From Serratia inhibens (GTDB taxonomy: Bacteria; Pseudomonadota; Gammaproteobacteria; Enterobacterales; Enterobacteriaceae): DNA of 64,000 nt. The notes under the pieces are model-generated. The model was not told the DNA's origin, searched no databases, and worked only from the letters and a program-made list of their open reading frames with translations. The stretch covers positions 298,775-362,774 of the forward strand of contig NZ_QYYG01000003.1 in the NCBI RefSeq assembly GCF_003591175.1, given 5' to 3'. The position numbers and the translations under genes are program-made. Of this stretch, positions 51,901-61,450 are shown one piece after another (the first letter of the stretch is position 1; each line of letters begins with the position of its first letter).

Positions 51901-52192
51901 TTACGCTTTCGTTGCTGCCGACGTTGAAACCGTCCCACTGCGTGATCAACTTGTCGCTTTGCTGATTGATGGTCATTTGTTGGCCGTTAGTGGAGACAGA
52001 GCCCTGACCGGAAACGATATTCTGCCCGGTCGGCAGGGCGTAAGCCGGCTCCAGCGACACCAGGCCCAGCAGCGACAGCGCTACCGCCAGGCGGCGTTTG
52101 CTGCTGCGTTTGCCGCGACGGCTGGAGTTTTCGCTGACCACGTTCCAGCATTCCTGTGCAGGATTCCATACTAATGCATAGATTTTATTCAT
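48947..52192 (-). CDS. TpsA, two-partner secretion exoprotein with GLUG repeats
   Basis: This 1081-residue protein begins with an ESPR-type extended signal peptide (MNKIYALVWNPAQECWNVVS, basic and then hydrophobic, cleavage near AYA-LPT at about 52). The haemagglutinin-like TPS domain (about 53-300) includes the NPNG motif at 134-137. From about residue 500 there are 18-19 GLUG-type repeats of about 30 residues (IGGLVGxNxG.I.N). No Cys is visible after the leader. It is likely a surface-released or surface-associated beta-helical adhesin exported by the adjacent TpsB. Confidence 0.9.
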   Translation of the reverse strand: MNKIYALVWNPAQECWNVVSENSSRRGKRSSKRRLAVALSLLGLVSLEPAYALPTGQNIVSGQGSVSTNGQQMTINQQSDKLITQWDGFNVGSNESVTFHQPGSNSVALNRVMGVNGSDIQGKIDANGKVFLVNPNGVVFGKNAQVNVGGLVASTRDISNADFLAGKNRFVGKSQAEVRNDGTLTAAQTGSVALLGARVNNQGVIQAQMGSIALGAGDDITLNFDGNKLLNLQVDGAAVNALAQNGGLLKAEGGQVLMTAKAAGDVLQTVVNNQGAITATTLSNQAGRIVLDGGNNGVVNVAGTLDASAAVGNGGMIETRGARVTVQPAVQVTTRAAGGKTGGWKIAAAEVNVADNGTLNAATLANGLANNNVALTSTQGDVAVSGSVAWQSGNKLSLTSERASVKINAPLKATGAGAGLELNHKTGYALNNDAAVTLSGANAAFSANGEGYQVVQNLQQLQAIDGNMNGRYVLGTDITNGSRINAIGGSNMFTGVFDGLGNTVKGLSISDSGPFVGLFSYSSGRISNLKLDSLTVIGSGGGDFVGGLTGLNFGEISNVKASNILVRGGRDVGGLVGWNYGTLANVSASGKVIGHRETSSIGGLVGTSFGSGANVSNSQADVEVSGAMQDSAYYGGVGGLVGKNDGGSIVNVISKGNVKATANGLSVGGLVGLNTAPAVIKNAVALGNVTTGKDGYVGGLVGLNNGNVVDASAAGKVNGYGALALGGVVGWNAQGKLQNVKASGDVQDLAAAQLGGLVGFNSDGEIRNAQAENSVIGGNKGAIGGLIGANENGIIAGVSTKGMTVGGADSQVGGVIGRNKGDVTGLNSEGGVSAGNGSAIGGLIGVQEAGKVVNVTANSTVKGGNSALVGGLIGKNAGGDITNAVVQGSATGGENSRVGGLVGAHLQGTISNAESRVTVQAGNKSYGGGLVGENNGALSQVSAFGNVSGGVESHVGGLVGIHNFRAADIRQAKASGNVSGGRNSRVGGLAGKNDASIFDSTASGRLMGGSWAFIGGLTGMNTGKIANSAFTGVAAPLPYSAGQQVGSLVGVNLGDLIGNKVSGSAENLPLAGINHRPGSIK

Positions 52193-52259
52193 GATTTTAT
52201 TTCCTTATTGATATCATTTTCTGCTGCTCTCCGGCAGCAAGGGCTTCATCATCAGACGC

Positions 52260-53981
52260 TCAAAAATACCTGGCCGCCTGAATCCAAATTCGGGGAGATT
52301 TTTCGGTGCTGTGGTCTGTACCCGAGCGGGCCAGCGGCAAAGCTGCGGTAAGGGAAACCTGATGGTGCTCGCCCCCCCACGCCAGCGAGCTGCCAGCAGC
52401 GGCCATATGTACGGTATTTTTTTCCGTCGTCCACGGCTGTTTATTGATGCGCGCCTGCCCCTGATCGAAAAATGTGCTCAGTTGCCAACCGGCCATAAGG
52501 GAATAGCGCAGTTCCAGGCTACTCTGCCACCCCAGGTCGCCGTTGCCGCTGCCTGGCGCGAAAGCACGTACGCCATAAGGACCGCCAATGCTGAACTTCT
52601 CTGAGGAATCCAGGTTGCCAGGTGCCCATTGGCCACTCAGTTGGGCATAGAGTTGCAAACGGCTACTCAGATTTTGCAGGCGCAATGCGCTGAACGTCAT
52701 CTTGCTGAATTTGCCCGCAGTATCCGCCGTCAGACGATCCCAGTGACGAGCATAGGGATCATCGATAGCCAATTTGCCAAATCCGTAGGCCAGAGACGCC
52801 GCGCTCTGGCCGCCGCCAAACAGGCGATCCTGAGCGTTGGCGCTAATCTCTGCGGTCCATAAAGCAACGTGTTTGCGGCTGCGGCTGTCAAAAAGATCGA
52901 TATCATCCCGCAGCCTTTTGTCCTCAAACTGCAGCTGTGCGTTGATATTCGCGGTGCGGCTGCGCAGCAGTGGCTGGGAAATAAATATGCTGTTGATACC
53001 GGCATCCCCATGAGCCTGTAATTCGCTGAAATCCTTTCCTAACCGGTAACTCATCTGCGAACGAGCGATGCCCATGCGCGTAGACCAGGGCCCGACCGGC
53101 AGTTGATAACCAGCGCGGTAGTAACGCTGATGCTTATCGCTGCTCAACAGCCGCAAATCCAATTGGTCCCCCAGCCGCAATGGGCTGTTGGCGCTAAACG
53201 CACCGCTACCCCGGTATTTGCCGGTATAGGTGTCGCCGTAGTTATCGGCCTGCAGCGAACCGCTCAACCACGGCGCCGGCTCCGCATCGACGGTCAGATC
53301 GGTCGTACCGGGTTGTGTGCCGGGCGAGAGCGTATTCTTTACCAACGAACCTGGGATATCGCTGAGCAACAACAGGCTTCGTTCGAGCGTATCGCCGTGG
53401 ACAATAGCTCCACTTTTCAAGCCTGACAGCGGTTGCTGCAATACGGCGCTGCGGACATGCGAATTGTTAGTCAACCGAATTTGCCCGTATCGGCCTTCAA
53501 CCACCGCGATAAGCACAGAACCGTCAACGATTTCCTGTTTAGGCAGGTAAGCGTGCGCCAGCACATAACCTTGCTGACGGTAATAAGCGGTCACGCGCTG
53601 TGCGGCTTCCTGTAATTGCACCAGGCTTGATTCGTGTCCTGCCAGCATGCTCAGTAATGGCGCCAACTGCTCGGAAGAAATAACCTGATTGCCCTCAAAC
53701 CGAAAACCGGAAACCCACAAACGTGGCGAGGTGTCATCGCTAATGCCAACCTGTGTTTCCTCTGGCAGAGGAGAGGGTAAGGCTGCCGGTGCCGGCAAGC
53801 TGGGCTTCGTGGTTTCTACGTCTCTGATAACCTGCCCGGCACTGGGCAATGCAGCTTGGGTGGGCGGCGTAAGCAATATAAATAAATTGAGTACGGACCA
53901 ACGCCAAAAATAAACACGGCGTATTTTCTTTAACGTAATAGCGCTTAAACATTTATTTATAAATAGTAAGAATACATTCAT
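52260..53981 (-). CDS. TpsB, two-partner secretion outer membrane transporter
   Basis: This 573-residue ShlB/FhaC-family transporter has an N-terminal signal (about residues 1-44), POTRA domains (about 65-215) and a C-terminal 16-strand barrel ending in the terminal Phe of RYF. It exports the TpsA encoded 67 bases downstream. Substrate matching is by gene order only. The N terminus is long and Lys/Arg-rich before the hydrophobic stretch. Confidence 0.92.
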   Translation of the reverse strand: MNVFLLFINKCLSAITLKKIRRVYFWRWSVLNLFILLTPPTQAALPSAGQVIRDVETTKPSLPAPAALPSPLPEETQVGISDDTSPRLWVSGFRFEGNQVISSEQLAPLLSMLAGHESSLVQLQEAAQRVTAYYRQQGYVLAHAYLPKQEIVDGSVLIAVVEGRYGQIRLTNNSHVRSAVLQQPLSGLKSGAIVHGDTLERSLLLLSDIPGSLVKNTLSPGTQPGTTDLTVDAEPAPWLSGSLQADNYGDTYTGKYRGSGAFSANSPLRLGDQLDLRLLSSDKHQRYYRAGYQLPVGPWSTRMGIARSQMSYRLGKDFSELQAHGDAGINSIFISQPLLRSRTANINAQLQFEDKRLRDDIDLFDSRSRKHVALWTAEISANAQDRLFGGGQSAASLAYGFGKLAIDDPYARHWDRLTADTAGKFSKMTFSALRLQNLSSRLQLYAQLSGQWAPGNLDSSEKFSIGGPYGVRAFAPGSGNGDLGWQSSLELRYSLMAGWQLSTFFDQGQARINKQPWTTEKNTVHMAAAGSSLAWGGEHHQVSLTAALPLARSGTDHSTEKSPRIWIQAARYF

Positions 53982-54394
53982 TAACTGCAGGTCTTCCTTT
54001 ATATATTTACGAACGGAATATCCATTTCCATTACTATAATCAGCAAGCTATTTTCCCGCAGCCAGCCTGTGCACAGGCAAGAGAGGCACGCAGCAATGTG
54101 AATGGCGAGTTTTATGAGATTACTTAAAGGGTATTAAAATTCTGAGATTATTTTATCAAGGGCTAATTTAAGACGTAACGTTAACGCAAGACGTATGGTG
54201 ACACCACATTAGGTGCAATATATAACACTGTCGCCATTTTAAATATAACCATCCAGATAGTTATTCTTATATTAAATTAAATATAAGCGTTTAATATTGC
54301 TTTGGCCGCTACAGCCGGTCGGTGATGTAGCGCTATCGTCATGCCAAACTACGCATATTTCCCCCTCCAGGCGCGCCGGAGGGGGAAATGTGAG
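53982..54394. other. tpsB upstream intergenic region
   Basis: This 413-bp gap is AT-rich and holds the tpsB promoter region and the putative sulP terminator. No coding gene or clear binding site was recognised. Confidence 0.5.
54361..54385 (-). terminator. GC hairpin after the SulP gene
   Basis: A perfect CCCCCTCC/GGAGGGGG 8-bp stem lies 10 bases after the SulP stop codon. It lacks a T tail, so terminator function is uncertain. Confidence 0.4.
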
Positions 54395-55867
54395 CTATAC
54401 CGGCCAGCGATTCAGTTGGATACCCCGGTCAGCAGCACCGGCGCCGAAGTCCGCCAACATGGCTTTGACATCCGGATCAATATATTCGGCGTTATCATGC
54501 TCAGCGATCACCACGCAGTTATCGGGGATCTGCGCCAGCAGGCTTTGCAGACGCGGATTATGCAGAAAAGTCAGGTTCTGGTGAAACCGCACCACATAAT
54601 GATCGTCGTAACAGCTCAGTTGCAGCGCATTGCGGTGGCTTTTGTAGGTACTGCACAGCAACTGCGCCATCAGCCCGATAGCAATACCCGCCAACATGCC
54701 AAAGATAATGATGCCGGAAACGGTGAGAATAAAGGGGATAAACTGCGGCAGCCCCTGGCGCCACTGAGCGGTAAACAATGCAGGAGAGGCCAGTTTATAG
54801 CCGGTATACAGCAGTACCGCCGCCAGGCTGGCTAACGGGATGGTATTTAACGCATCGCTGAAGAACAGGCCGCATAACAGCAGCAGCACACCATGCAGCA
54901 GAATCGAAATACGGCTACGCGCTCCGGCATTGACGTTCACTGAGCTGCGGACAATCACCGCAGTGATCGGCAGGCCGCCGAGAAAACCGCTCAGCATATT
55001 GCCAACGCCCTGAGCACGCATTTCTTTGTCCGGCGAGGGTGCTGGCGTTTGGGATTTCAGCTTTTTCAGCGCTTCCTGACTCAGCAGGGTTTCCAGGCTA
55101 GCCACCAGCGCCAACGTCAGTGCGATGAGATAAACCGACGGGTTGCGCCAGGCACCCTGCCAGTCCGGACGACTGAGCTGCTCGCCCAACGCCTCGGCAC
55201 TGCTGAATTTCGGCAGTGAAATACGCGGCATGGCACCGATGCTTTCCGGCATCCACCGCTCACCAAAGACCACGGCCAGGCTGCCCCAGAGCACCGCAAC
55301 CAGTGGGCCGGGGAGATAACGGGTCAACGGGATCCGTTTCACCGGTGCGGTGGTCCACAACCACATGATCAACAGAGCCCCCAAGGCAACCAGCGCCGAG
55401 GCGGGTGACAACAGCTCGGCACCGTCGGCCAGCAACGCCTTCAGGCTTGCGTCCCCCTGTACGCCCAACGCTACCGGCACCTGCTGCATGATCAGCAAAA
55501 TACCGATGGCCACCAGCATGCCCTGGATCACCGTACCGGGCACCAGCGTGATCCAGCGACCGGCACGCAGCAGGCCGAAAATAAGCTGCAGCGCCCCCGC
55601 CAACATCAGCGCCACCAGCAGCAATGAAAACGAACCCAGCGTTTCCATGGCACCGGTCACAATGGTGACCAAGCCGGCCGCGGGGCCGCTGACAGCGTAG
55701 CGTGACGGACTCAGCAGGGTGACCACGATACCGCCGATGACCCCGGTCAGCAGCCCGACGAAAGGAGGTAAACCACTGGCCTGCGCAATGCCAAGGCTAA
55801 GTGGCAATGCCACCAGAAACACCACTATTCCGGCAGGAATATCATTACGCAGAGTGCTGAAGTTCAT
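54395..55867 (-). CDS. SulP family anion transporter (bicarbonate-type)
   Basis: This 490-residue SLC26/SulP transporter has 12-14 hydrophobic segments with GYAVSGPAAG-like motifs (SPSRYAVSGPAAGLVTIV) and a short C-terminal region after residue 400 that lacks a clear STAS domain. Overlap with a beta-carbonic anhydrase gene suggests that it carries bicarbonate. It begins with an ATG overlapping the anhydrase stop by 23 bases; an in-frame ATG 30 bases earlier is an alternative. Confidence 0.88.
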   Translation of the reverse strand: MNFSTLRNDIPAGIVVFLVALPLSLGIAQASGLPPFVGLLTGVIGGIVVTLLSPSRYAVSGPAAGLVTIVTGAMETLGSFSLLLVALMLAGALQLIFGLLRAGRWITLVPGTVIQGMLVAIGILLIMQQVPVALGVQGDASLKALLADGAELLSPASALVALGALLIMWLWTTAPVKRIPLTRYLPGPLVAVLWGSLAVVFGERWMPESIGAMPRISLPKFSSAEALGEQLSRPDWQGAWRNPSVYLIALTLALVASLETLLSQEALKKLKSQTPAPSPDKEMRAQGVGNMLSGFLGGLPITAVIVRSSVNVNAGARSRISILLHGVLLLLCGLFFSDALNTIPLASLAAVLLYTGYKLASPALFTAQWRQGLPQFIPFILTVSGIIIFGMLAGIAIGLMAQLLCSTYKSHRNALQLSCYDDHYVVRFHQNLTFLHNPRLQSLLAQIPDNCVVIAEHDNAEYIDPDVKAMLADFGAGAADRGIQLNRWPV

Positions 55868-56501
55868 GACCCACCTCCGCAGCGTTCTGATGGACAAGTT
55901 CCTTCAAATGCCCTTCTTGCAGATCGTAAACGCAGCCAAAAACGTCCAGCACCTTGCCCTGCTCCCAGCGTCGGCGCACCGGTTCGCTGCTAATTAAATG
56001 GGTGAACTGAGTCACCACGTGCGCGTCGATAAGCCGGTTCAGACGTGCAGCGTCGTTCCCCTCTGCCTGCTGATAATCCAGCAAGTTATGTTCCAATGAA
56101 TGCCGCAAATGCGCCATCCGTCGCGCCAACGCGCTGTCTTCTTGTGCCAGCGACATTGCCGGTAACGCCACTGCAGCCTGTACGCCGCCACAACCGTAAT
56201 GGCCGCACAACACAATGGCGGAGACTTGCAGGTACTCCAGCGCATATTGCAGTACGCTCATCAGACTATCGTCATCCTCAAGAACCATATTGGCGATATT
56301 GCGATGAACGAAAAGCTCACCAGGGTGTGCGCCGGTCAGTACCTCGGCCGGGACACGGCTGTCGGAACAGCCGATCCACAACGCCTGCGGCTGCTGACCG
56401 GCGACATGCTTGCGGAAATAATGCGGATTGCGCTGGCGCTGCTGTAGCGCCCAGCTGCGGTTTCTGGCTATCAGGGGTTTAAGTATCGTCACGGCATGCA
56501 T
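55845..56501 (-). CDS. beta-class carbonic anhydrase
   Basis: This protein of about 218 residues interconverts CO2 and bicarbonate. Zinc ligands are visible in CSDSRV (about residues 46-51) and HYGCGG (about 103-108). It overlaps the SulP gene by 23 bases, so the pair likely supplies bicarbonate to the cytoplasm. The ATG at 56501 is chosen; an upstream TTG at 56519 with a GAGAG site is a real alternative. Confidence 0.9.
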   Translation of the reverse strand: MHAVTILKPLIARNRSWALQQRQRNPHYFRKHVAGQQPQALWIGCSDSRVPAEVLTGAHPGELFVHRNIANMVLEDDDSLMSVLQYALEYLQVSAIVLCGHYGCGGVQAAVALPAMSLAQEDSALARRMAHLRHSLEHNLLDYQQAEGNDAARLNRLIDAHVVTQFTHLISSEPVRRRWEQGKVLDVFGCVYDLQEGHLKELVHQNAAEVGHELQHSA

Positions 56502-56877
56502 CTCTCTGTTGGGGGACAAACAGGCTCTCGCCTACCCGCCCAGGAGCCAATTACATGAATCAAAATGATGGTTTTATCCCAAAGCCAAAATTGGCATGAG
56601 GCTTTTTTTACACGCACAGTGCCGTTCCTCCATAAGGAAAGGCCCTTATTAACCATAGAAGCAGCGACGAATCTGACAAGGAAAAACAGCCGGGAACTTT
56701 TAACAAAAACAAGTAAACACCCTGATTTTTATGATTAATACTCAAAAATACGCATATTAAAAAACTAAAGTAACCCCAAAGAGTACATTCTTTACATTCG
56801 CGGCCTGACTCGCCAGAAATCGGGCATAAAAAAACCCGCCATAAGGCGGGCTTTCTAATAATTGCACCAGCAGACTA
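56502..56877. other. carbonic anhydrase-gltP intergenic region
   Basis: This 376-bp gap contains the gltP terminator and the promoter region of the carbonic anhydrase operon. No gene was seen in it. Confidence 0.5.
56826..56850 (-). terminator. terminator of gltP
   Basis: A CCCGCC/GGCGGG stem with an ATAA loop is followed on the minus strand by seven T residues, 27 bases after the gltP stop. Confidence 0.85.
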
Positions 56878-58194
56878 TTAAGACTCGCTTGCCTGTTTGG
56901 CATTGCCTGACAAGAACTCTTTCTCATAAGCCAGCGCTTTTTTGCTGTCGAACTGATGTTCCCATTTGGCAATTACCAGTACCGCCAGCGCATTACCCAC
57001 TACGTTCAAAGCGGTGCGCGCCATATCCAGAATACGGTCAACGCCAGCAATAAACGCCAACCCTTCCAGCGGGATGCCGACGCTGCCCAAAGTTGCCAGC
57101 AGCACCACGAAAGAAACGCCGGGTACGCCTGCAATCCCCTTGGAGGTGACCATCAGCGTCACCACCAGAACGATTTCCTGGCCTAAAGACAACTCAATCC
57201 CATACAACTGCGCAATAAAGATGGCGGCAATGCTCTGGTACAGCGTGGAACCGTCCAGATTAAAGGAGTAACCGGTAGGCACTACAAAGCTGGTGATCGC
57301 CTTCGGGGCACCGTAGGCTTCCATCTTTTCAATGATGCGTGGCAGCACGGTTTCCGAACTGGCGGTGGAATAAGCCAGGATCAGTTCGTCCTTCAGGATA
57401 CGAATCAGCGTCCAGATACGCAGATTGCACATCCGTGCCACCGCGCCGAACACCACCAGGGCGAAAAAGGCGATGGCGAAGTACACCAATAACACCAGTT
57501 TGGCGAGCGGCAACAGCGAAGCGAAACCAAAGTTGGCGACCGTCACGGAGATCAGACCAAATACCCCAATTGGCGCATAACGCATGATCATATGGGTGAC
57601 TTTGAACATGCTTTCAGAAACGGCTTTAAACACCTTCAGCAGCGGTTCTTTGGTTTCTTTCGGCAATGACGACAGGCCAAGGCCAAACAGCACCGAGAAG
57701 AAGATAATCGGCAGCATGTCGCCTTTGGCCATGGAGGCAAAGACGTTCGACGGAATCAACGACAGAATGGTCGCCACCAGACTATGCGAGCCGCTTTGCA
57801 CTTGCTCGGTGGTTTTTTCATATTGGGAGATATCGACCGCCGTCAGCGTCGACATATCGATGCCGTGACCGGGTTGAAAAACATTAGCCAACGTCAGCCC
57901 CACCACGATGGCAACAGTGGTGATCACTTCGAAATAAATAATGGTTTTCAATCCGAGGCGGCCTAACTTTTTCGCATCGCCGACTCCGGCGATGCCTACC
58001 ACCAACGTAGAAATAACGATCGGCACGACAATCATCTTGATCAAGCGAATAAAGATATCACCGGCCGGGCTAAGAATATTACTGACCAGCCACTCGCGTG
58101 ACTCCGTCTGATTATGAAGTACCGCACCGACGATAATACCTAACACCAGCGCTATCAGGATTTGCCAAGCAAGGCTAATTTTTACACTTTTCAT
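56878..58194 (-). CDS. gltP: GltP, glutamate/aspartate:proton symporter
   Basis: This 438-residue inner membrane symporter matches E. coli GltP (437 residues). Signatures include AYSTASSETVLPRIIEKMEA (reentrant loop 1) and SFNLDGSTLYQ. It takes up L-glutamate and L-aspartate with protons. The ATG at 58194 matches the E. coli start; the in-frame TTG six bases earlier is less likely. Confidence 0.96.
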   Translation of the reverse strand: MKSVKISLAWQILIALVLGIIVGAVLHNQTESREWLVSNILSPAGDIFIRLIKMIVVPIVISTLVVGIAGVGDAKKLGRLGLKTIIYFEVITTVAIVVGLTLANVFQPGHGIDMSTLTAVDISQYEKTTEQVQSGSHSLVATILSLIPSNVFASMAKGDMLPIIFFSVLFGLGLSSLPKETKEPLLKVFKAVSESMFKVTHMIMRYAPIGVFGLISVTVANFGFASLLPLAKLVLLVYFAIAFFALVVFGAVARMCNLRIWTLIRILKDELILAYSTASSETVLPRIIEKMEAYGAPKAITSFVVPTGYSFNLDGSTLYQSIAAIFIAQLYGIELSLGQEIVLVVTLMVTSKGIAGVPGVSFVVLLATLGSVGIPLEGLAFIAGVDRILDMARTALNVVGNALAVLVIAKWEHQFDSKKALAYEKEFLSGNAKQASES

Positions 58195-58457
58195 ACCCAA
58201 AGAGTCCTCAAAAGACTCCTTTCAACGTATTTAGTTGCAACACGAAGAAAAGAATAATTAATCATTTAATACGGGCTTATGTTCATTACAAGAGGGCGCC
58301 CACCTGCCCTTAGTGTGACGCTGCTTAAATCAGTACCATTTGAGCGACCTTGTCTGCAACCCTTGTTTTATCGGGCTTGCGCGCTGAATCGAATCATAAA
58401 AATTATTCACATCAGCTTCACATAGCATAATTACTTGTTATTAAAAACATAATTTTA

Positions 58458-58473
58458 TGTGGTGTAAGTCACA
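58458..58473. promoter_or_regulatory. CRP-like site between gltP and acs
   Basis: TGTGG-N6-TCACA differs by one base from the CRP consensus. The distance from acs (about 615 bases) is long, so it could serve gltP (about 265 bases away) or both. Confidence 0.55.
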
Positions 58474-58791
58474 TATTAATCCGATCGTTTAATTTTTACC
58501 CATGATTAAAATGCGTTATTTTTCGCAGAATCTGCATATTTAGTCCGCTAATGATGTTTATATTATGTTGCGCGAAAGTTTTAAAAATGAAAACAAAAAA
58601 ATTTCACCTGGTAATTACTTTGTTGACATTTTTCGTTAGAAACAAAAATGAGAATTATTCATATCTAATAAGTATTCATAAAAATACTCATCAAACAGGG
58701 TAAGCCGCGGACAGGCTTATTAAACCAAGAGTGGTGATAATAACCTTACTATTAATATCGACAGGTATATTAATAGCCAGCATACGTCTAA

Positions 58792-58902
58792 ATGGTTGAA
58801 CAGAAATTAATACTCAAGGTTTTATATTCGCTATGCTCTATAGGAAGTGCGTGTAGTCTGGGATTGGTTATTCTTTTTGGTTCTTTAGATAGCGTTTTCT
58901 GA
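58792..58902 (+). CDS. candidate 36-residue hydrophobic small protein
   Basis: The frame begins MVEQKLILKVLYSLCSIGSA and continues hydrophobic to a stop after 36 codons. It would make a single membrane span with a charged N terminus. No clear ribosome binding site precedes it, and an AT-rich region can give such frames by chance. It is included as a low-confidence candidate only. Confidence 0.25.
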   Translation: MVEQKLILKVLYSLCSIGSACSLGLVILFGSLDSVF

Positions 58903-59088
58903 CAAAAACCACCTATTTAACCGATTTTTCCCGCCAAGCGGGTAGATACACAACGCAAATAAGACAGAACTATTACAAATCAATATCTTTGTTGCGTGAT
59001 CTGCCGCGCAAAAAAGAAACAAAGAATCATAGCAAACTATACTTAACCTTCACTTGACATATCATTAACAACTTCAAGGAGAAAAGCT

Positions 59089-61047
59089 ATGAGCCAAGTG
59101 CATAAACACGCTATTCCTTCTGCAATTGCAGAACACGCCCTGATTAGCCCAGAACAATACCAACAATACTATCAACAGTCGGTGCAAGACCCGGAAGCCT
59201 TCTGGGGGGAGCAAGGAAAAATTCTGGACTGGATCAAACCTTATAACCGGGTAAAAAATACTTCGTTCGACCCCGGCCATATCAGTATCCGCTGGTTTGA
59301 AGACGGCACTCTGAACCTGGCGGCCAACTGCCTCGATCGCCATCTGGCCGAACGCGGTGACCAGACTGCCATTATCTGGGAAGGTGACGATCCCACCCAG
59401 TCGAAACAGGTGACCTACAAACAACTGCATCACGATGTCTGCCAGTTCGCCAACGTACTGAAAAAGTTGGGAGTCAAAAAAGGCGACGTCGTGGCTATCT
59501 ATATGCCCATGGTGCCGGAAGCCGCGGTCGCCATGCTGGCCTGCGCACGTATCGGTGCGGTCCACTCGGTAATTTTTGGCGGTTTCTCTCCAGAGGCAGT
59601 CGCCGGCCGTATTATCGACTCCAACTCCAAGCTGGTTATCACTGCTGATGAAGGCCTGCGCGCCGGGCGTGCCGTGCCGCTGAAAAAGAATGTCGACGAT
59701 GCGCTGAAAAACCCTGGCGTGAAAAGCATTACCAACGTGGTCGTTTTCCAACGTACCGGCAAGCCGGGTTATTGGCAGGAAGGCCGTGATTTATGGTGGC
59801 ATGAGCTGATCAACGGCGTTTCCGCCGACTGCCCACCGGAAGAGATGAACGCGGAAGACCCGTTGTTTATCCTTTATACCTCCGGCTCGACCGGCAAACC
59901 CAAAGGCGTGCTGCACACCACCGGTGGCTATCTGGTGTATGCCGCCATGACGTTCAAGTACGTCTTCGACTACCACGACGGTGACGTGTACTGGTGTACG
60001 GCCGACGTCGGCTGGGTTACAGGCCACAGCTATCTGCTGTACGGCCCGCTGGCCTGCGGTGCCATCACCTTGATGTTCGAAGGCGTGCCAAACTATCCTG
60101 GTGTCAACCGCCTGTCACAGGTGATTGATAAACATCAGGTCAATATCTTGTATACCGCCCCCACCGCCATTCGTGCGCTGATGGCCGAAGGCGATAAAGC
60201 GATCGAGGGCACCAAACGCGATTCACTGCGTATCATGGGTTCGGTCGGGGAGCCGATCAACCCGGAAGCCTGGGAGTGGTATTACAACAAAATCGGTAAC
60301 GGCAAATGCCCGATCGTCGACACCTGGTGGCAGACCGAAACCGGCGGCTTTATGATCACCCCGCTGCCCGGCGCCACAGAGCTGAAAGCCGGTTCTGCCA
60401 CGCGGCCGTTCTTCGGCGTGCAGCCTGCGTTGGTCGATAACGTAGGTACACCCCAGGAAGGTGCCTGCGAAGGCAATTTGGTGATCACCGATTCCTGGCC
60501 GGGCCAGGCACGCACGCTGTTCGGCGATCATGATCGTTTTGAGCAGACTTACTTCTCCACCTTTAAAGGCATGTACTTCAGCGGGGACGGCGCACGCCGT
60601 GATGAAGATGGATATTACTGGATCACCGGCCGTGTCGATGACGTGCTGAACGTTTCCGGGCACCGTCTGGGCACCGCAGAAATCGAATCTGCGCTGGTCT
60701 CGCATCCGAAAATCGCCGAAGCGGCGGTAGTCGGCATTCCGCATAATATTAAAGGCCAGGCGATTTACGCCTATATCACGCTGAATCATGGCGAAGAACC
60801 TTCTCCCGAACTCTATACCGAAGTTCGTAACTGGGTACGCAAGGAAATAGGGCCAATCGCCACGCCAGACGTGCTGCACTGGACAGATTCTTTGCCCAAA
60901 ACGCGCTCCGGCAAGATCATGCGCCGCATCCTGCGCAAAATCGCTGCGGGTGACACCAGCAACCTCGGGGACACATCAACCTTGGCGGACCCGGCGGTAG
61001 TCGACAAGCTGTTGGAAGAAAAACAATCAATGAAAGTACCGTCGTAA
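59089..61047 (+). CDS. acs: Acs, acetyl-CoA synthetase
   Basis: This 652-residue ANL-superfamily enzyme scavenges acetate by making acetyl-CoA through acetyl-AMP. The P-loop [12 protein letters not shown] lies at about 263-274, and the regulatory lysine target [15 protein letters not shown] (Lys609 in E. coli) is intact. It starts with an AAGGAG site. The following genes yjcH and actP complete the acetate uptake operon. Confidence 0.98.
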   Translation: MSQVHKHAIPSAIAEHALISPEQYQQYYQQSVQDPEAFWGEQGKILDWIKPYNRVKNTSFDPGHISIRWFEDGTLNLAANCLDRHLAERGDQTAIIWEGDDPTQSKQVTYKQLHHDVCQFANVLKKLGVKKGDVVAIYMPMVPEAAVAMLACARIGAVHSVIFGGFSPEAVAGRIIDSNSKLVITADEGLRAGRAVPLKKNVDDALKNPGVKSITNVVVFQRTGKPGYWQEGRDLWWHELINGVSADCPPEEMNAEDPLFILYTSGSTGKPKGVLHTTGGYLVYAAMTFKYVFDYHDGDVYWCTADVGWVTGHSYLLYGPLACGAITLMFEGVPNYPGVNRLSQVIDKHQVNILYTAPTAIRALMAEGDKAIEGTKRDSLRIMGSVGEPINPEAWEWYYNKIGNGKCPIVDTWWQTETGGFMITPLPGATELKAGSATRPFFGVQPALVDNVGTPQEGACEGNLVITDSWPGQARTLFGDHDRFEQTYFSTFKGMYFSGDGARRDEDGYYWITGRVDDVLNVSGHRLGTAEIESALVSHPKIAEAAVVGIPHNIKGQAIYAYITLNHGEEPSPELYTEVRNWVRKEIGPIATPDVLHWTDSLPKTRSGKIMRRILRKIAAGDTSNLGDTSTLADPAVVDKLLEEKQSMKVPS

Positions 61048-61138
61048 TTTCCGCCGTCTCCGGCCGTTCATCAGGAAAACACCCGATGGACGGCTGTCAG
61101 CGCGGCGTTCTCGATCAATACCTACTGGAGACGCACTG

Positions 61139-61450
61139 ATGAATGACACCATTTATCAAAGGATTGAGGAAAACCCGCGTTTTAAAGAGCTGGTACGAAA
61201 ACGCGGCCGTTTCGCGTGGCTGCTTTCGTTGATTACGCTGGTACTTTACGTTGGCTTTATTTTACTGATCGCTTTCGATCCGCAATGGCTTGGTACGCCG
61301 ATCTCCGCCGGATCAACTATCACACGTGGGATCCCGGTGGGTGTGGGCCTGATCGTTATCTCTTTCGTACTGACCGGGATCTACGTATTCCGCGCTAATG
61401 GCGAGTTTGATCGCCTGACTGCAGAAATCCTGCGTGAGGTGAAGAAATGA
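61139..61450 (+). CDS. yjcH: YjcH, DUF485 inner membrane protein
   Basis: This 103-residue protein has two membrane helices (about residues 25-45 and 60-80) and matches the DUF485 family that accompanies ActP. Its role in acetate transport is accessory and not defined. The stop codon overlaps the actP start. Confidence 0.96.
   Translation: MNDTIYQRIEENPRFKELVRKRGRFAWLLSLITLVLYVGFILLIAFDPQWLGTPISAGSTITRGIPVGVGLIVISFVLTGIYVFRANGEFDRLTAEILREVKK

Larger units (their letters stand above)
58195..59088. other. long gltP-acs divergent intergenic region
   Basis: This 894-bp AT-rich interval is unusually long for the neighbourhood. It carries a CRP-like site (58458-58473) and a 36-codon frame at 58792-58902. 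acs in E. coli is controlled by CRP from distal promoters, which would fit a long leader. Confidence 0.6.
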
